Source of the DNA: Ulota crispa
Taxonomy: Eukaryota; Streptophyta; Bryopsida; Orthotrichales; Orthotrichaceae
NCBI GenBank assembly: GCA_963920765.1
Contig: OY987242.1
Span: 64,501 to 128,500, forward strand
DNA length: 64,000 bases
Direction: 5' to 3'
This document shows, piece by piece, positions 37,501-48,811 of the stretch; position 1 is the stretch's first letter, and each line of letters begins with the position of its first letter. Both the position numbers and the translations under genes were made by a program. Under the pieces are notes generated by a model. That model was not told the DNA's origin. It searched no databases and saw only the letters and a program-made list of their open reading frames with translations.

Positions 37501-38601
37501 TTGAGACAAAAGGTCGGCAAACCCCTACTGTGGACGTGAATCGAGAGCGTACATTAGTCCATAAGAAGCAAACTTGTCTACATCTCATCGTATAGGCATG
37601 CTTGCATCATGCCATCACGATGCTTCTGCTGTTCATGGCAAAGGCAACAAAGAGATTTTATAGTACCACTTGCAATAGCATCAATAAGGAAATGGTTTAG
37701 GCCATGCTGGCAAAACCTTTCCCATCGGTCATAGACTAAATTTCGTTGAAGCTCTTTGCAACACTAGAGGCTCTTTCTTGATTCCAAAAGTTTGCACAAA
37801 ACTGATATATTTACGGTTATTATACCTGACTGATGACATTAAAAAAAATCCCATGACAAACAGGCTGCAAAACGGATAATCGTATTAAGCAGCACGAAAG
37901 TCTCTCAACGAAGCTTCCTGCCGGACACCCTAACAACTGGGGAGCATGCAACTAGCGCGTGCATTTTCAAATCAAAGCTAATATGTTCCCAAAATACCTC
38001 ACGTTAAAAGTAATTTCCATGTCCTCCAATATTTGGCGTAAAAGATCGTTGAGAGCTACTCATAATACTATTTCCAATTCGTAAGCTAAGAGAGTGAATG
38101 CTCGCTTAACAACATCGCTATAAACAAGATCGTCGCAGGGAGCAATTGCGTCAAAAGAAAATCACCTCAATCCAAGCAAAGCTCCTAAAAATAACTACGC
38201 AATCTTTCATCACGCTCCAGCGTAGCCACGGTTGCACAATAATCAATTACTCCTGAACGTCGAAAAAATATCGCTCTCGCCTAGGCACCATTCTCTCCCA
38301 CTTGCATCATCGATACGAACCCCACCCTAAAAACAGTATTCGTCACAGAAAGAATACGTCAATAACAGACAGACAGACAGACACGGATCAGACTCACATT
38401 TTTCTGAATCTCCTCTGCAGCTTCAGCAGCCACCTGTTGGATCTCGTTCAAAACGGAGAAGGCGGAAGACTTCCAAGAACCCCAGCCCCATCCGCCTCCG
38501 CCTCCGTCACTCGACGTTGAAGCTGCGACGGCCGAAGGAAGCGCAACAACCGGCTCCTTCGGCACCAGGACGGCATCGTCGCCTTCTTGCATTTCCATCA
38601 T
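34529..38601 (-). CDS. FAM114/DUF719-like protein, 9 coding exons, complete
   Basis: Animal FAM114A (Noxp20) proteins bind Rab2 and act at the Golgi. The plant homologues are little studied, so the same role here is inferred. Exons in transcript order: 38601-38398, 37131-36925, 36795-36698, 36576-36522, 36320-36111, 35893-35640, 35501-35411, 35153-34964, 34761-34529. They sum to 1542 bp, in frame, 513 aa plus stop. Exon 1 holds a Trp/Gly segment (GGWGWGSWKSSAFSVL, near 36-51) as in FAM114. The middle has VKGIRALEYVGRETLDILA and FDRCFYIYGGPEHMEELEEL, matching the FAM114 core where a YxGLSHLEALE-type motif follows a GKKTMxVLAE-type motif. The C-terminal part (RLSELC..., EAVSDSFVTAVGDVTAAF, HDGLQFLTYVVLSTSL) matches plant members. 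No signal peptide or membrane span was seen. Intron 8 appears to be GC-AG. Two Met codons open the frame, and the second could be the start. Confidence 0.9.
34762..34963 (-). other. Candidate GC-AG intron of the FAM114-like gene (intron 8)
   Basis: On the minus strand the exon ends TTTGTAACAG and the intron begins GCACGT. The next exon starts after AACAG. This join gives SDSFVTAVGDVTAAFQ, which aligns with plant homologues without a gap. No GT donor in reach keeps the frame with the only nearby acceptor. Start and end are given in transcript order. Confidence 0.6.
37132..38397 (-). other. Intron 1 of the FAM114-like gene (1266 bp)
   Basis: This is the longest intron of the gene, GT-AG, with donor AAT|GTGAGT. 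It contains no gene or repeat that I recognise apart from a short CTT run near 37341. Long first introns are common in plant genes and may carry enhancing signals. Confidence 0.7.
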
Positions 38602-38780
38602 GGCTGCCGCTCACTAGGGTTGTCACGGTTGAACAATCGCCTCCGATAATTCCTGTTGCTGGCAAGTGCTCCGACAATTGAAGACGAGGCACACAAAAAC
38701 AAACGCCAAGACACAACAACACTCCCCCAGAGAGAGACAGAGACAGAGAGAGGCCAAGGAGGGCTTGCCCCGTCCATCAG
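38602..38780 (-). promoter_or_regulatory. 5' leader and core promoter of the FAM114-like gene
   Basis: On the minus strand a telo-box AACCCTAG (38614-38621) lies 12 bases before the start codon. A CT-rich Y-patch-like run lies at about 38728-38755. Both are usual in TATA-less plant core promoters. No TATA box was seen at a suitable distance. Confidence 0.45.
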
Positions 38781-39588
38781 TCCATTAAGTTACTATACCC
38801 GTACCCACATAAGACCTGGACCCCCGCCGCGTCAGGCCCTATACCCTGTCCCGAGGTTCCCGAGATATTGGGGACTTGGGGCCTTGGGGGGCCCGGTTTC
38901 CATTAGATTGTTACTCTGATTGGACGCTTCGATGGGTGACTGGCGGGCCACTTCATCGACGTATTGATGACCTGCCGATGCACGGGCTTGCGCCAGAGTC
39001 CAGCCCACAGATATCAATAGCGTAACGCCGTAACCAGGCAGGACACACAATTGCTTTGCAGCCAAAGAAGGCAGCAAGCAGTGCTTGGCCCCCCTGTAGA
39101 CGAAGCATAACATTGTTAACCTTCCCTTGGTACACGCATATGCAGGCGGAAACCCAGCTTTTGGTGCTTAATGCAATTTATTCGGGTCACTTTTTAGGAG
39201 CTAGGGCCCGTACGTGAGAGAGTTGAGACTCACGTACGGGCCCCCTACCAAACGGAAATTTGAGTTGCAGAAGCAAGTAGGGTAGGAAAAAGTGGCTTCG
39301 TGCTAAAAAGGGCCTAGTCACCTTCGCACTGCCAGATTAGTTTCTGGTCCCATGTGCGTGGGCCAACTAGGAGGGTCCCTTTTGCTCCTCGGATATGAGG
39401 AACCCCCAATGAATGCCCATTCGCTAACTTTGACCGAGGACCAATCAAATTTGAGGATTTATAACCAAAGGCTCCCCAGGTATATAGTGAAGAATATCCC
39501 TCCACGGCCAGGGGGAAGAATATTAGCTGGTGAACAATGTTATGGTGGAGGTGAACTTAATCTTGTGGGCAATCAAATGGGGGTGCAC
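38781..39588. other. Upstream flank with a strong hairpin
   Basis: This is GC-rich unique sequence with no gene recognised. A perfect 15-bp stem, GGGCCCGTACGTGAG at 39204-39218 and its inverse at 39229-39243, encloses a 10-base loop. Two overlapping open frames at 39314-39591 show no family likeness. Confidence 0.4.
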
Positions 39589-39590
39589 TA

Positions 39591-40007
39591 AGGTAGCGGC
39601 ACCTAAAAGTAATAATAGTTGTTTTTCAACCTCTAAAATGAAATCAAAATGTACGCACTATTGTCCCCAAACTAGACAAGCATGCACCCAAACCAAACAC
39701 GCAAGTTAACGTAAGGGAACACAAATTATATAAGTGGCGGTTTAGGGTCACATGTGACATGGTCTTTTTGTTGTCACTTTTTCATTTCAATACAAGCATT
39801 TCAATGGAGGTCTAGTGTCAAAAATAGGTTGGTCTAGGGAGTTACCTTCAACGATTCATAATTTATTCATACCATCTCAAAAAAAATCAAAAACAATTTT
39901 CTTTGCATCTATGCACATTTCCTAACAAACACATGCCATTATATTCTCAAAAGACCCTCAAAATCACCACATCTAAAGTAAGTATCAGTTTTAGGTGCTG
40001 GCTACCT
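39591..40007. mobile_element. AGGTA-ended MITE, subfamily with GCACCTAAAA (417 bp)
   Basis: The left end AGGTAGCGGCACCTAAAA and the inverse of the right end (AGGTAGCCAGCACCTAAAA) form terminal inverted repeats. TA lies at both sides (39589-39590 and 40008-40009). The interior is unrelated to the 314-bp AGGTA copies. Confidence 0.8.
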
Positions 40008-40108
40008 TAGGATGTTTCAGACCTTGAGAAATGAATAAACTTTTTTGGGGATTTTGCAGGAGAAAATAGAGTATTTTATTCCTCACAATTGAATTTCCTT
40101 ACGAGATA

Positions 40109-40420
40109 AGGTAGGAGCACCCATAAGCGTCAATCTAAGGGTTTTGAACATGATGAGTATTAATAAACAACTTGCAAATTATAAGATCCTATTAGGAATA
40201 GAAAAATAATGAGTTTGCAATTTTGAATGTATTATTTGGATGCTGTGAGAATAAGTTGTGAATTTTTAAAGAGCAAATTGCCATTGTACCCATAACCACT
40301 ATTGAGATTTCATGTTCACATGTTGTACATCCTTGCCATTACATCTATTTACTTCCAAAGATTTTCCAAGATTTCAGAACTGACGGTTATGAGGACAGTT
40401 GCTTATGGGTGCTCCTACCT
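40109..40420 (+). mobile_element. AGGTA-ended MITE, copy 3 (312 bp)
   Basis: The ends AGGTAGGAGCACCCATAAGC and its inverse are flanked by TA on both sides (40107-40108 and 40421-40422). The interior is a diverged relative of the copies at 15670 and 23009. Confidence 0.85.
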
Positions 40421-40422
40421 TA

Positions 40423-42234
40423 AACAAAAAGACTTTTGCACCTAACAAGGTGGAAAAACGTGCAAGCATGGGTTACTTCTCTCGCTACTTCTTTACTGTG
40501 AGAAATGAGGGAGATGGCAAGCAATCAATTGAAGTCACAATATATAAGCCTAATTAAGATTTCACCTCCTGAAAATTGTTAGAGAAAAAAATAGATTTAG
40601 TGAAGACATTTGTTAACGTAGCCGCATCCATGGGCGTGACGTCCCCATGGACGTCATTGACAAAGGCAAGGTGGTTATGGGTACTTAAGTGATATTTATG
40701 GGTGATAAAGTGATGGTTGTGAGTGACTCCATGACGGTTTTGAGTACCTATCTCACTATTTAAGAACCAACAAGCCTTGTTTTTAGCATCTCTTACACAC
40801 AATTCTTACAATTTCAATGATTTTTGAACTTTGAAAAATCTTTGTGAACAAATGCTTGTAATTGGAACCTTAAAATTGATGCCAATATTTTTAGTTTCCA
40901 TTTCCTAACTTACAATATTATTTTTTTCAAAGTTAGCCAATTGTTTTACCTACCCCAAAATCTTTTTTCCATGCTTGTGGGTGCGCCTACCTTAAGTTGT
41001 AAAACCTTGAATATGCTGGTGAAAAGCGTTGATGCCTCATGAATATGATAGTGGCTAAAATCCACAAAGGAAAGCAACAGGGTATACATCATATGTAGTC
41101 GTTGTGCAAGAATGATTTGCTGGTGCATTTTGCAACAGCTATGCTTCAAAGAATGAATGAGTTTGATCATGCAAAGGAGTAGAAGGCCTGTTTCTTTTAA
41201 CCTTAGAAGGACACTTTGTGGTTTTGCTTGATGTCTACCTCATCAAATTTTATCTAGCCTTTTGAATTGAATATTTTTGTATGATTATTACATAATCCTT
41301 CATTTAGACTTATATTCGCATTTTCTCTTTTCAAAGGATCAAGCATCCACATAGTGCACCCAATTTAGTCCAACCCAATTTTGATATTGAGTGTCAAAAT
41401 CTTGTATTTACACAAAAAATGGGGGTGAAATCTATGTACTATAATAACAGAATACAATTCACCTTTTGGTGATCCTTTTATCATGAGGGCAAAAAACTCA
41501 TGGGTAAAAACAAAAAATATTTTGCTTGCATGTTTGAACTAGATTGTGCGAGTAATTTTTTTACTACATGGGTAAACTAGACTATGTTGGTAAAAAAAAT
41601 GGATCCTTTTACTATGTGAATAAAAATCAAAAATATTGCGTAGCCAAAAAACAAAAAGTGTTTGGTAAAACAAAAAAACGGATCCTTTCATTGTGTGAGT
41701 AAAAACAAAAAATGGATCCTTGTACTACATGAATAAAAATCAAAATTGTTTTATTGCAAACAACAAATGTTTTACTATGTGAGAAACATTTTGTGAAATT
41801 GGGTTTGAAATTATTTTGCCTCTTGTTGGACTAACGGGTACCTACACTAGTTAAGCTCATATTAAAATTGTGTTAGTATTGGATAGCATTATAGAATTTT
41901 GTTGTTTCAGTGTTAGTATGTTTTGGGAGGCATTTACAAGTTAGTTATATTTTAAAAAGTAAAACTGGTTGATCACTTTGAAGAATAGAGGTTTTTAATA
42001 TTAAGAAAAAGAGGTAAATTATCTCACATTTAAAATTGAGTTTTATAATTTGAGTTGTAACTTTTAAACAAAGGAGAAATATATTAACGTGATTTGTCAC
42101 CCCTTTGATGACATTAATTGGTATCCTCTACAATCGTATTAGACAAAGTATTTCTTTAATTACTCAAATGAATCAAGTTAGGTAGGGGCACTGCCTGACA
42201 AGTATTTTTTGTGTGTTTCACTCATGAATGCCCT
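40423..42234. other. Spacer with a solitary MITE end and degenerate short repeats
   Basis: A lone AGGTA-type right end (GGGTGCGCCTACCT) lies at 40980-40993 with no matching left end found. Degenerate tandem units containing GGATCCTTTTACTATG and TGAATAAAAATCAAAA occupy about 41450-41790. No gene was recognised. Confidence 0.45.
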
Positions 42235-42236
42235 TA

Positions 42237-43572
42237 AGGTAGGAGGCTCAAAAAGCAATCCGTTAATCCCTAAAGGCTTACGCAATTTTTTCCAGTGAAA
42301 GTCACTGTTAAATGTCACTTTAGGGGGAATGAGTAGAAAAGTAGGAAATGAAGTTTGTTTTGCAAATTCAACCATAGGATCTTGCCTTATACTAGAAGAG
42401 GTACTTTTGGGAAAAAATCAGGTCATTCTAGACAGAGAGGAGGGAGATATTTACATCTAAAGTGAAAAAAAAGGTTTCTTTTTGTGCTATCCAAAAAAAT
42501 TCAGAAGCATTTGTCCACACTTACATGAAAAAAATTACTCTACACAAAGTTGAGGTTTATTTTTTCCATGTAGCAGACCAAGTTCGGTATGTGTGGGAGA
42601 ATTTTCAAATCAATTGGAACTATACAACACATGGGAGAAAATAGTAAGTAAAATGAAGTAGAGAATGAGTCAAATCACTAAATTGTTAAGAATTTAATTA
42701 TTAAAATGATAAGATGAAAATCCCAACGGTTATAATATTGTGATAAACAATCTACTTCCTTAGGTTTAGTTTTTTTCCCAAGATATTAAAAATTGTGGAA
42801 AATAAAGGGCTTCAAAGTTTATTTTAGAGTAGAGAATCCATAACTGCCCACAAACTAAAACATCTCATAACTTTCATCTCATCAATTGAAGTTGAATGAT
42901 TCAAAGCTTCCCACATATAAAAAAATCTAAAGAACCAATTTCAGATTTCTATTTTTAGAATATACAAATTTTTAAGAAGTTTTTAGGCTGCCCAAATTGC
43001 CCTCCCTCCCCCGGGCAGCAAAAATTCTTGTATAACTTCTTTGTCAAATGTCAGAATGACAAAAAAATTAGATTCCCGGGTAGGTCTTGGAATTTCCCAC
43101 CTTCAATAAAAGTTTAAAAAAATCATAAAAACTAGATTAGCTATAGGTACATGCCCAAAATCTCAAGTGTCCCCCCAGGGGATAGCTGGGCATTTAGGAG
43201 TTAAGGGCTGATCTGCTTTTTCATGGTCTTCCCTAGACCAGAAGATTTAAGAGTAATTTTCAGACAAAGAGAAATGGATGCTAAATGTAACCCAATAATT
43301 TTTATATTTTTTTAGGCATTATGGAATTGTTGATGAATTTTCAAAGTTTTTTGTAGTAGGTACCTATTTAGGATTCTAGATTTCTCATAAACAATCCCCC
43401 TGTAATGTATAAAGAGATTAGGTGAATCCAATACTTGTGATTGGCTCTTGCAGTAAAAGACAACTTTTCTTTTAAAATTAGGGAGGGTCCATTCAAATAC
43501 CACCTCATATTCATTCTTGGGTTACCTATGTGACTAGTTAACTGACAAAGTTGCTTTTCGAGTCTCCTACCT
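42237..43572. mobile_element. AGGTAGGAGGCTC-ended MITE split by a TTAA element
   Basis: The left end AGGTAGGAGGCTCAAAAAGC and the inverse of the right end (AGGTAGGAGACTCGAAAAGC) agree at about 18 of 20 positions. TA lies at both sides (42235-42236 and 43573-43574). The TTAA-family element at 42267-43200 lies wholly inside, so the MITE alone is about 400 bp and is the older insertion. Confidence 0.75.
42267..43200 (+). mobile_element. TTAA-family DNA element, subfamily A (934 bp)
   Basis: The ends TCCCTAAAGGC and GCATTTAGGA are decayed inverted tips. TTAA flanks both sides (42263-42266 and 43201-43204). The interior matches the copies at 12968 and (inverted) 32527. It is nested in an AGGTA MITE. 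Confidence 0.8.
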
Positions 43573-43976
43573 TAGTAGAATTATTGGTACTTCTTAGCAA
43601 TTATAAGCATTTGTCATAATTTTGTTATGTGTTTCTTGATACCCGCCAATTACTATGCCAAGTGTCCATTGGCATTGGGTGTCAATTGGTAGCAACCATT
43701 AGGTAATTGCTTAGTAAACATCTCAATATAAATACTGATTGATCTTGAGAATGCTCTATATTTAAATTTGAATATGGATGTCAATTAGTATTAGATATAG
43801 AATTTGTTACTAACAACATTTATTGTATCAACATGGTACAAGTAAATGCATGTTCATATGAAGAACAAAGGTGCTTTGAGTATGCATCTCTTATCCTTAG
43901 TTAGTATTGACACCTTTTTGTCATATCTACTCAAGTAGTAAGTAGAATATTTGTCATTATGAATTCATCCTCTTTT

Positions 43977-44700
43977 AAGAGGATTGCAAGAAACACTTGT
44001 ACTATTTTTTGTCCCCTTCACCTCTTGCAGGTGGTTTTTGGCTCCTATCTTTTGCATACCAAGTCATTTTGACTTGGAATTTTAGAATAATGTTCACTTC
44101 AAAGTTATAGACGTTCAGTAATTTTTTGTTTTTTAAAATTATTTTACTATTTTAAACATCCCCTAAATAGGTGTCTACCTTGGCCATTTTGGGGGTTTTT
44201 AGTACTATTTTGGGTCCAAAAAACAAATCTTGTGCCACAAATCAGGGAAGTTGTTTATTGTAGAGCATTACATGGATACATAGAAGGGTTTCACAAAATT
44301 CTAAATTCCATGCCATGCACATTGTCTCAAAGTGGGCATCCATTCTCCTTGCATTGGCGGAATAAATAAAAAATTCCTCCAAAAACCACTTACATCAAGT
44401 GAAGCTACTCAAAGAGATAAAAAATGACTTTTTTTTTTGAATTTTTCTACTATTTTCTAAGAAGCAAAAAGGAAATTGTCTTTTTGTTGGTAATTATGTC
44501 CCTCTATTTTGTGCATAACTTTTAGAATAAAATTTTTCTAGGCTTGAATTTTCACAAGTATGTTATATTAAGTGCTTTACAAATTGTCCATGCTTTATTT
44601 CATTTAAAACAAGTTATTTCAAAAGCTCATAGTACTACCTAGTACTACCAATTTTTAGGATGTTTGAGACAAAATCATGAAGTGTTTCTTACAACTACCC
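43977..44700 (-). mobile_element. Partial inverted copy of TTAA subfamily C
   Basis: The sequence is the reverse complement of about 30820-31545, for example AGGTGTCTACCTTGGCCATT here against its inverse near 31340. The terminal CCCTTAAAGG ends and TTAA flanks are missing, so the copy is truncated at both sides. Confidence 0.75.
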
Positions 44701-44928
44701 TTAATAACTTACTCGAATTAAAATTGTTAAATAATAAGTGAGCTACTTGAGGATATACTTATTTGATCTATTATAAACAAATTTATAAGCAATATTATTA
44801 CTTATCTATCATATCATAAAGCTTTTGATTGATGCAAGATTTACGATTATCTTTGCTACGAATTGTTATGTAAAAAAATTGTTATACATACGACATCATA
44901 AAACTAGGTGCTTCTTCTTGTGGCAGAT

Positions 44929-44968
44929 AAAGCTTTAATTTAAAATGTAAAGCTTTAATTTAAAATGT
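44929..44968. repeat. 20-bp unit in tandem, two copies
   Basis: The unit AAAGCTTTAATTTAAAATGT occurs twice in a row without change. Confidence 0.9.
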
Positions 44969-45119
44969 AAAGATGCATACTCAAGTAAGGTGAGACCTTA
45001 TTTTTCACCATATGTTTCAAAATACATCCAACAAAATAGGACTCATTATTAAGGCTTTACTTATAACAATATTTTTTTTTATGTAGGGAAAAATATTATT
45101 TTAGTAATTGAATAATAAA

Positions 45120-45463
45120 CCCCTCCATTGTAACTGGGGATAAAACGGATTTTGGGTAAGCTTACTCTATTGGAATTTCTAACAATTTTTTTTGGAATTT
45201 TAGTTTAAATTAGACCTTTGCAGGGATCCATGTGAGAACAATTTTTATTGAAATTAGGGTTACAATTCCAAATTTATTGGTGTTTTAAGGATTTTTTTAT
45301 TCAAGGGGCTGTTTGGGCATACTATTTTTCATTAAATACTCCAAAACAACCAATGAAGGTCTGACCCTTCATTGAAGTACATCCAAAGCAATAGTGTAGT
45401 AAATACATTATTATTTATGATAAATACAATAGCATTTGAAATGCAAATAGCTACTGGAGATTT

Positions 45464-45502
<39 letters not shown>

Positions 45503-45900
45503 TGGTTTTCAATAAAGGTAAACCATTTGAACTTTTTAAACTCAAAATTAGCCCTCAAAAATTTGGTTTGCAAAAAATCCTAATGAAGTGTGAATTTCAT
45601 GCTCATAGGGTGTGTTCCATGTCTTTGTTGGTCATCAAAATATGTGGAAATATGCCTAACATGATTCAAAGCATGCTGGACAATTCTTTACCACATTCAT
45701 GTTGCAAGTAATGTTCATAACATGTGGTCAAAGGGATTTAAGAGTTTTGGACATAAGTAAAAATAACTATGTATTCTAACTTCAAATGATCATATTTTTC
45801 AATCCATACAATCAAACCTTGTGAAATTTTCACCATGGCTTCTTGTATATATACAAGGGAACATTGTCAATTTGGTCATTATGTGTCAATTAGGGACACG
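45120..45900 (+). repeat. Direct repeat, copy 1
   Basis: This shares long colinear stretches with 46075-47200 (for example AAAATTAGCCCTCAAAAATT and CAACCAATGAAGG), at perhaps 75 percent likeness by eye. A pure T-tract of about 34 bases lies at 45468-45501. The identity of the repeated unit is unknown. Confidence 0.7.
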
Positions 45901-45990
45901 TCAATTAGGAAACTTTTTTGTTAATTAGGACACTTTTCTATAAATTTAGAAACATTTAGTCAATTAGGACATGTCAATTTGGACACTGTT
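45868..45990. repeat. Degenerate short tandem repeat (TCAATTAGGACA)
   Basis: Five or so spaced variants of GTCAATTAGGACA occur across 120 bp. No function is apparent. Confidence 0.5.
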
Positions 45991-46074
45991 TCCTTGTAGT
46001 GACATAAGTCTTGCATAAGATTTTGCACTTAGATTTGTAAAAATAGAAAAATATTTTTCTTAGGATCTATTATT

Positions 46075-47297
46075 CCTATAAGGAAAAATGGATTTTGGGC
46101 GAGCTTGGTTTATTGAGATTTTTGATCAATTGTTTTGGTTTTTTTTAAATAGATTATTGCAAGGGCTATGTGGAGATTTAATTTTGTTGAAATTACATTT
46201 ACAATTTTTAAGTTATTAATGGTTTATGTGATATTTTTGTCCAGAGAGCACGTTGGATAGACAATTTTTTATTGACTTTTGCCAAGGGCAACCAATGAAG
46301 GCATGACCCTCTATTGGAATATATTCAAATGGTGTATTAAATAAAGAGAATCAATACATTCTTGACTATTCTACCACACTCTACTATATATGGTCAACAT
46401 TTACAATATTAAAATAGGTGTGGACCACAAGAAAACATCACAAATACAATTTGACATAGAAGATGTAGTTTTATTTTATTTCTTAGCTCTTAATCCCAGG
46501 CATAGCGTTAGTTTAAAAAAATGTGAATCTAACTAAACATGATTTGATCTTTTTAATTGATATTATGAGCAGGATTAAGAGTTGAAAAATAAAATAAAAA
46601 CTACATCTTCTATGTTGAGTTATATTTCAAATTAGTGATGTTTTCTTGTGGTCCACACCTATTTTAATATTTTAAATATTAACCATATATAGTTGGGTGT
46701 GGTAGAATAGTCAAGAAAGGGTGATACATGTATCAATTCCCTTAAATAAAATATGGGCTGTTTTGAAATGCAATAGCTACTAGAGATTTGGTTAAATTTT
46801 CATTTTTTTTTTGTGTGTTTGTCATCAAAGGTAAAGTCATTGAATCCATCATTTGAGTTTCTATGTTTCAAAATTAGCCCTAAAAAATTTGGTTTGCAAA
46901 AAACCTTAGTATAGTGTGAATTTCATGCACATGTTTGCAATACAAGCCCATATAGGGAATGTTCCAAGTTTTTGTTGGACATGAAAACTTGTGGAAATAT
47001 GTTTGACATGATTCAGAGCACGTTGGAAAAATCTCTCCCACATTGATAGTGCAAAAAACATGCACCACATGTGGTCAAAGGGGCTTGAAAATTTTGGGCA
47101 AAGGTCAAAAAACTTTTACATTAACTTTAAATGATCACATCTCTCAATTTGTATGGTGAAACCTCATAAAGCTTTTGCCATGCCTCCTTAAGATATGGTT
47201 ACATTTGTAGAAAAATGAAAAGTGTTTTTGGAATCAAATGTTAACAATGACAATTTTGAGTGTTTTTTGAGAATAAATGAGCTTGGATGTTTAGAGG
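46075..47297 (+). repeat. Direct repeat, copy 2, interrupted by a MITE and ending at a TTAA-type terminus
   Basis: This is the second copy of the unit at 45120-45900, extended to the right. It ends in GATGTTTAGAGG followed by TTAA (47298-47301), like the right tips of the TTAA family, but no matching left tip was found. It carries the Mutator-like MITE at 46346-46741. Confidence 0.6.
46346..46741. mobile_element. Mutator-like MITE (396 bp) with a 9-bp target duplication
   Basis: The element is largely an inverted repeat: its ends carry CTTGACTATTCTACCACAC and GGTGTGGACCACAAGAAAAC with their inverses, giving arms of over 80 bp. TTAAATAAA occurs directly outside both ends (46337-46345 and 46742-46750), a perfect 9-bp duplication as Mutator-like elements make. 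The related repeat at 45380-45450 lacks the insertion and shows the older state. Confidence 0.85.
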
Positions 47298-47301
47298 TTA
47301 A

Positions 47302-48386
47302 GGGAGAGCTGAAATGATTCCTCTCATGGTTATCTACTATACCTATGTGGATCATATGTGGATCATTTTTTACATTAGGTGAACGTTATTCACTCTATCT
47401 TAAGAAACATGATCATAGAAACCAATGTAGTTAGAAAGGATGTATTACACAAGAATGTTCTTTGATTGATAGGAGCAGTTACATGGAATTTTGCTTACAA
47501 CTTCTTATTTTTTTCATATATAATTTTAAAGTAGAAGGTTAGCTTTGCAAAAGTGATAGATTTATAGTTTTGGGCATTTTCTTCTCAGTATGGATTTTTT
47601 TTAGTTCTCATTTTAATGTTACATGATTGTAAGTATGTTGTTAACTAAAAATTTAAAAACAAATAGGATAAAATCAAAATTTCTATGGTTTAACAATAAA
47701 ATCATTAAAAACAACTTTGATGACCGAATCATGTAAGTGAAAGTAGTTTGACTTTAATTATAAATGATTGGAATCTTGAAAGATTGATAAACGCTCTTGA
47801 TAGTGGTTTTGACTTTAATTTGAATTCTCTAATTGTTGTATGATAAATCATTATTGAATTGAGATGAAATGTTGAAGTGCAATTATAGGAATTGATAATA
47901 TTTTGGGCATGGATGTTTTTTTGTATACATCATAAAGAACTTGGTTGAAATTTTTGATTAAAACTTTGTACATAAAAAAAATTGAGTTTTTTTGAAACAT
48001 TATTTACTTTATACAATCATGAAAAGGGGAATGTGTTGAATTTTAATACCATAGATAGCCAAACCTAAAGGTTTAGTAAAGGTACAAGGTATCCAAACAT
48101 AAAGGTTCAGTAAAGGTACAAGGTACCCAATCAAGAGTTTGAGCAATAAAAATTCTCTCAAGAGTTATCAAATGGATAAAAATCTGAATCATAAAAATAT
48201 GTAAAATACATAACTCAATAAGTATTCAAATTTATGAACATCACAAATAAACATTATACATACCAAAGGCAATGACAAGTAATCAATAATTGATATTTCT
48301 ATAAAGGATGAAAATTTTTAAAAAAAATAATGTGTGCGACATTATAAGGTGTTGTTGGTGCTTCTGGATTGAGGGTTATGAGGCTA
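47302..48386. other. AT-rich spacer with a 34-bp tandem pair
   Basis: No gene was recognised. A 34-bp unit (CCAAACCTAAAGGTTTAGTA and on) occurs twice at 48059-48126. Confidence 0.45.
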
Positions 48387-48389
48387 TTA

Positions 48390-48808
48390 GAGCATCCCCA
48401 ATGCAGCCACAAGAGAGGTAGGCAAAAGCTTGTGCAGTGCTTTAAACCGGACTTGAGCAAAAACATGGGCTCCAATGCAGTAGTGAAACCATATTGCATT
48501 TTTCAAGGCCCCCCACATAAGAGTCCCTCCCCTCCAAATTTCCACTATTTGGAGAGTCATGCATACCACTCCAGCTCTGACACTGACGCAATTTCAAGGA
48601 ATTTCAGATACTTCTAACATGAATCAGCTACACATAAGCACTTAAAAAAAACATAAACTAATAAAAAACTATGGTTAGTGAGCGTTAGAACTTGTTTTCA
48701 TTGGGGCTATTGCATTGGGGAAATGCCCCTGCTTTGCAATTGAGGCAAAATCAGACACAGTCTAACAGAATTTGCAGAGCTGAAATCTCGAGTGGATTGG
48801 GGATGCCC
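48390..48808. mobile_element. Tourist-like MITE (PIF/Harbinger type), 419 bp
   Basis: The left end GAGCATCCCCAATGCAG and the inverse of the right end (GGGCATCCCCAATCCAC) are terminal inverted repeats. TTA lies on both sides (48387-48389 and 48809-48811), the target duplication of PIF/Harbinger. It is richer in G and C than its surroundings and has no convincing gene. Confidence 0.75.
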
Positions 48809-48811
48809 TTA

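Noticed and set aside
41197-41220. Possible left tip of another TTAA element (TTAA then CCTTAGAAGGAC)
   Set aside because: No matching right tip with TTAA was found within a reasonable distance.
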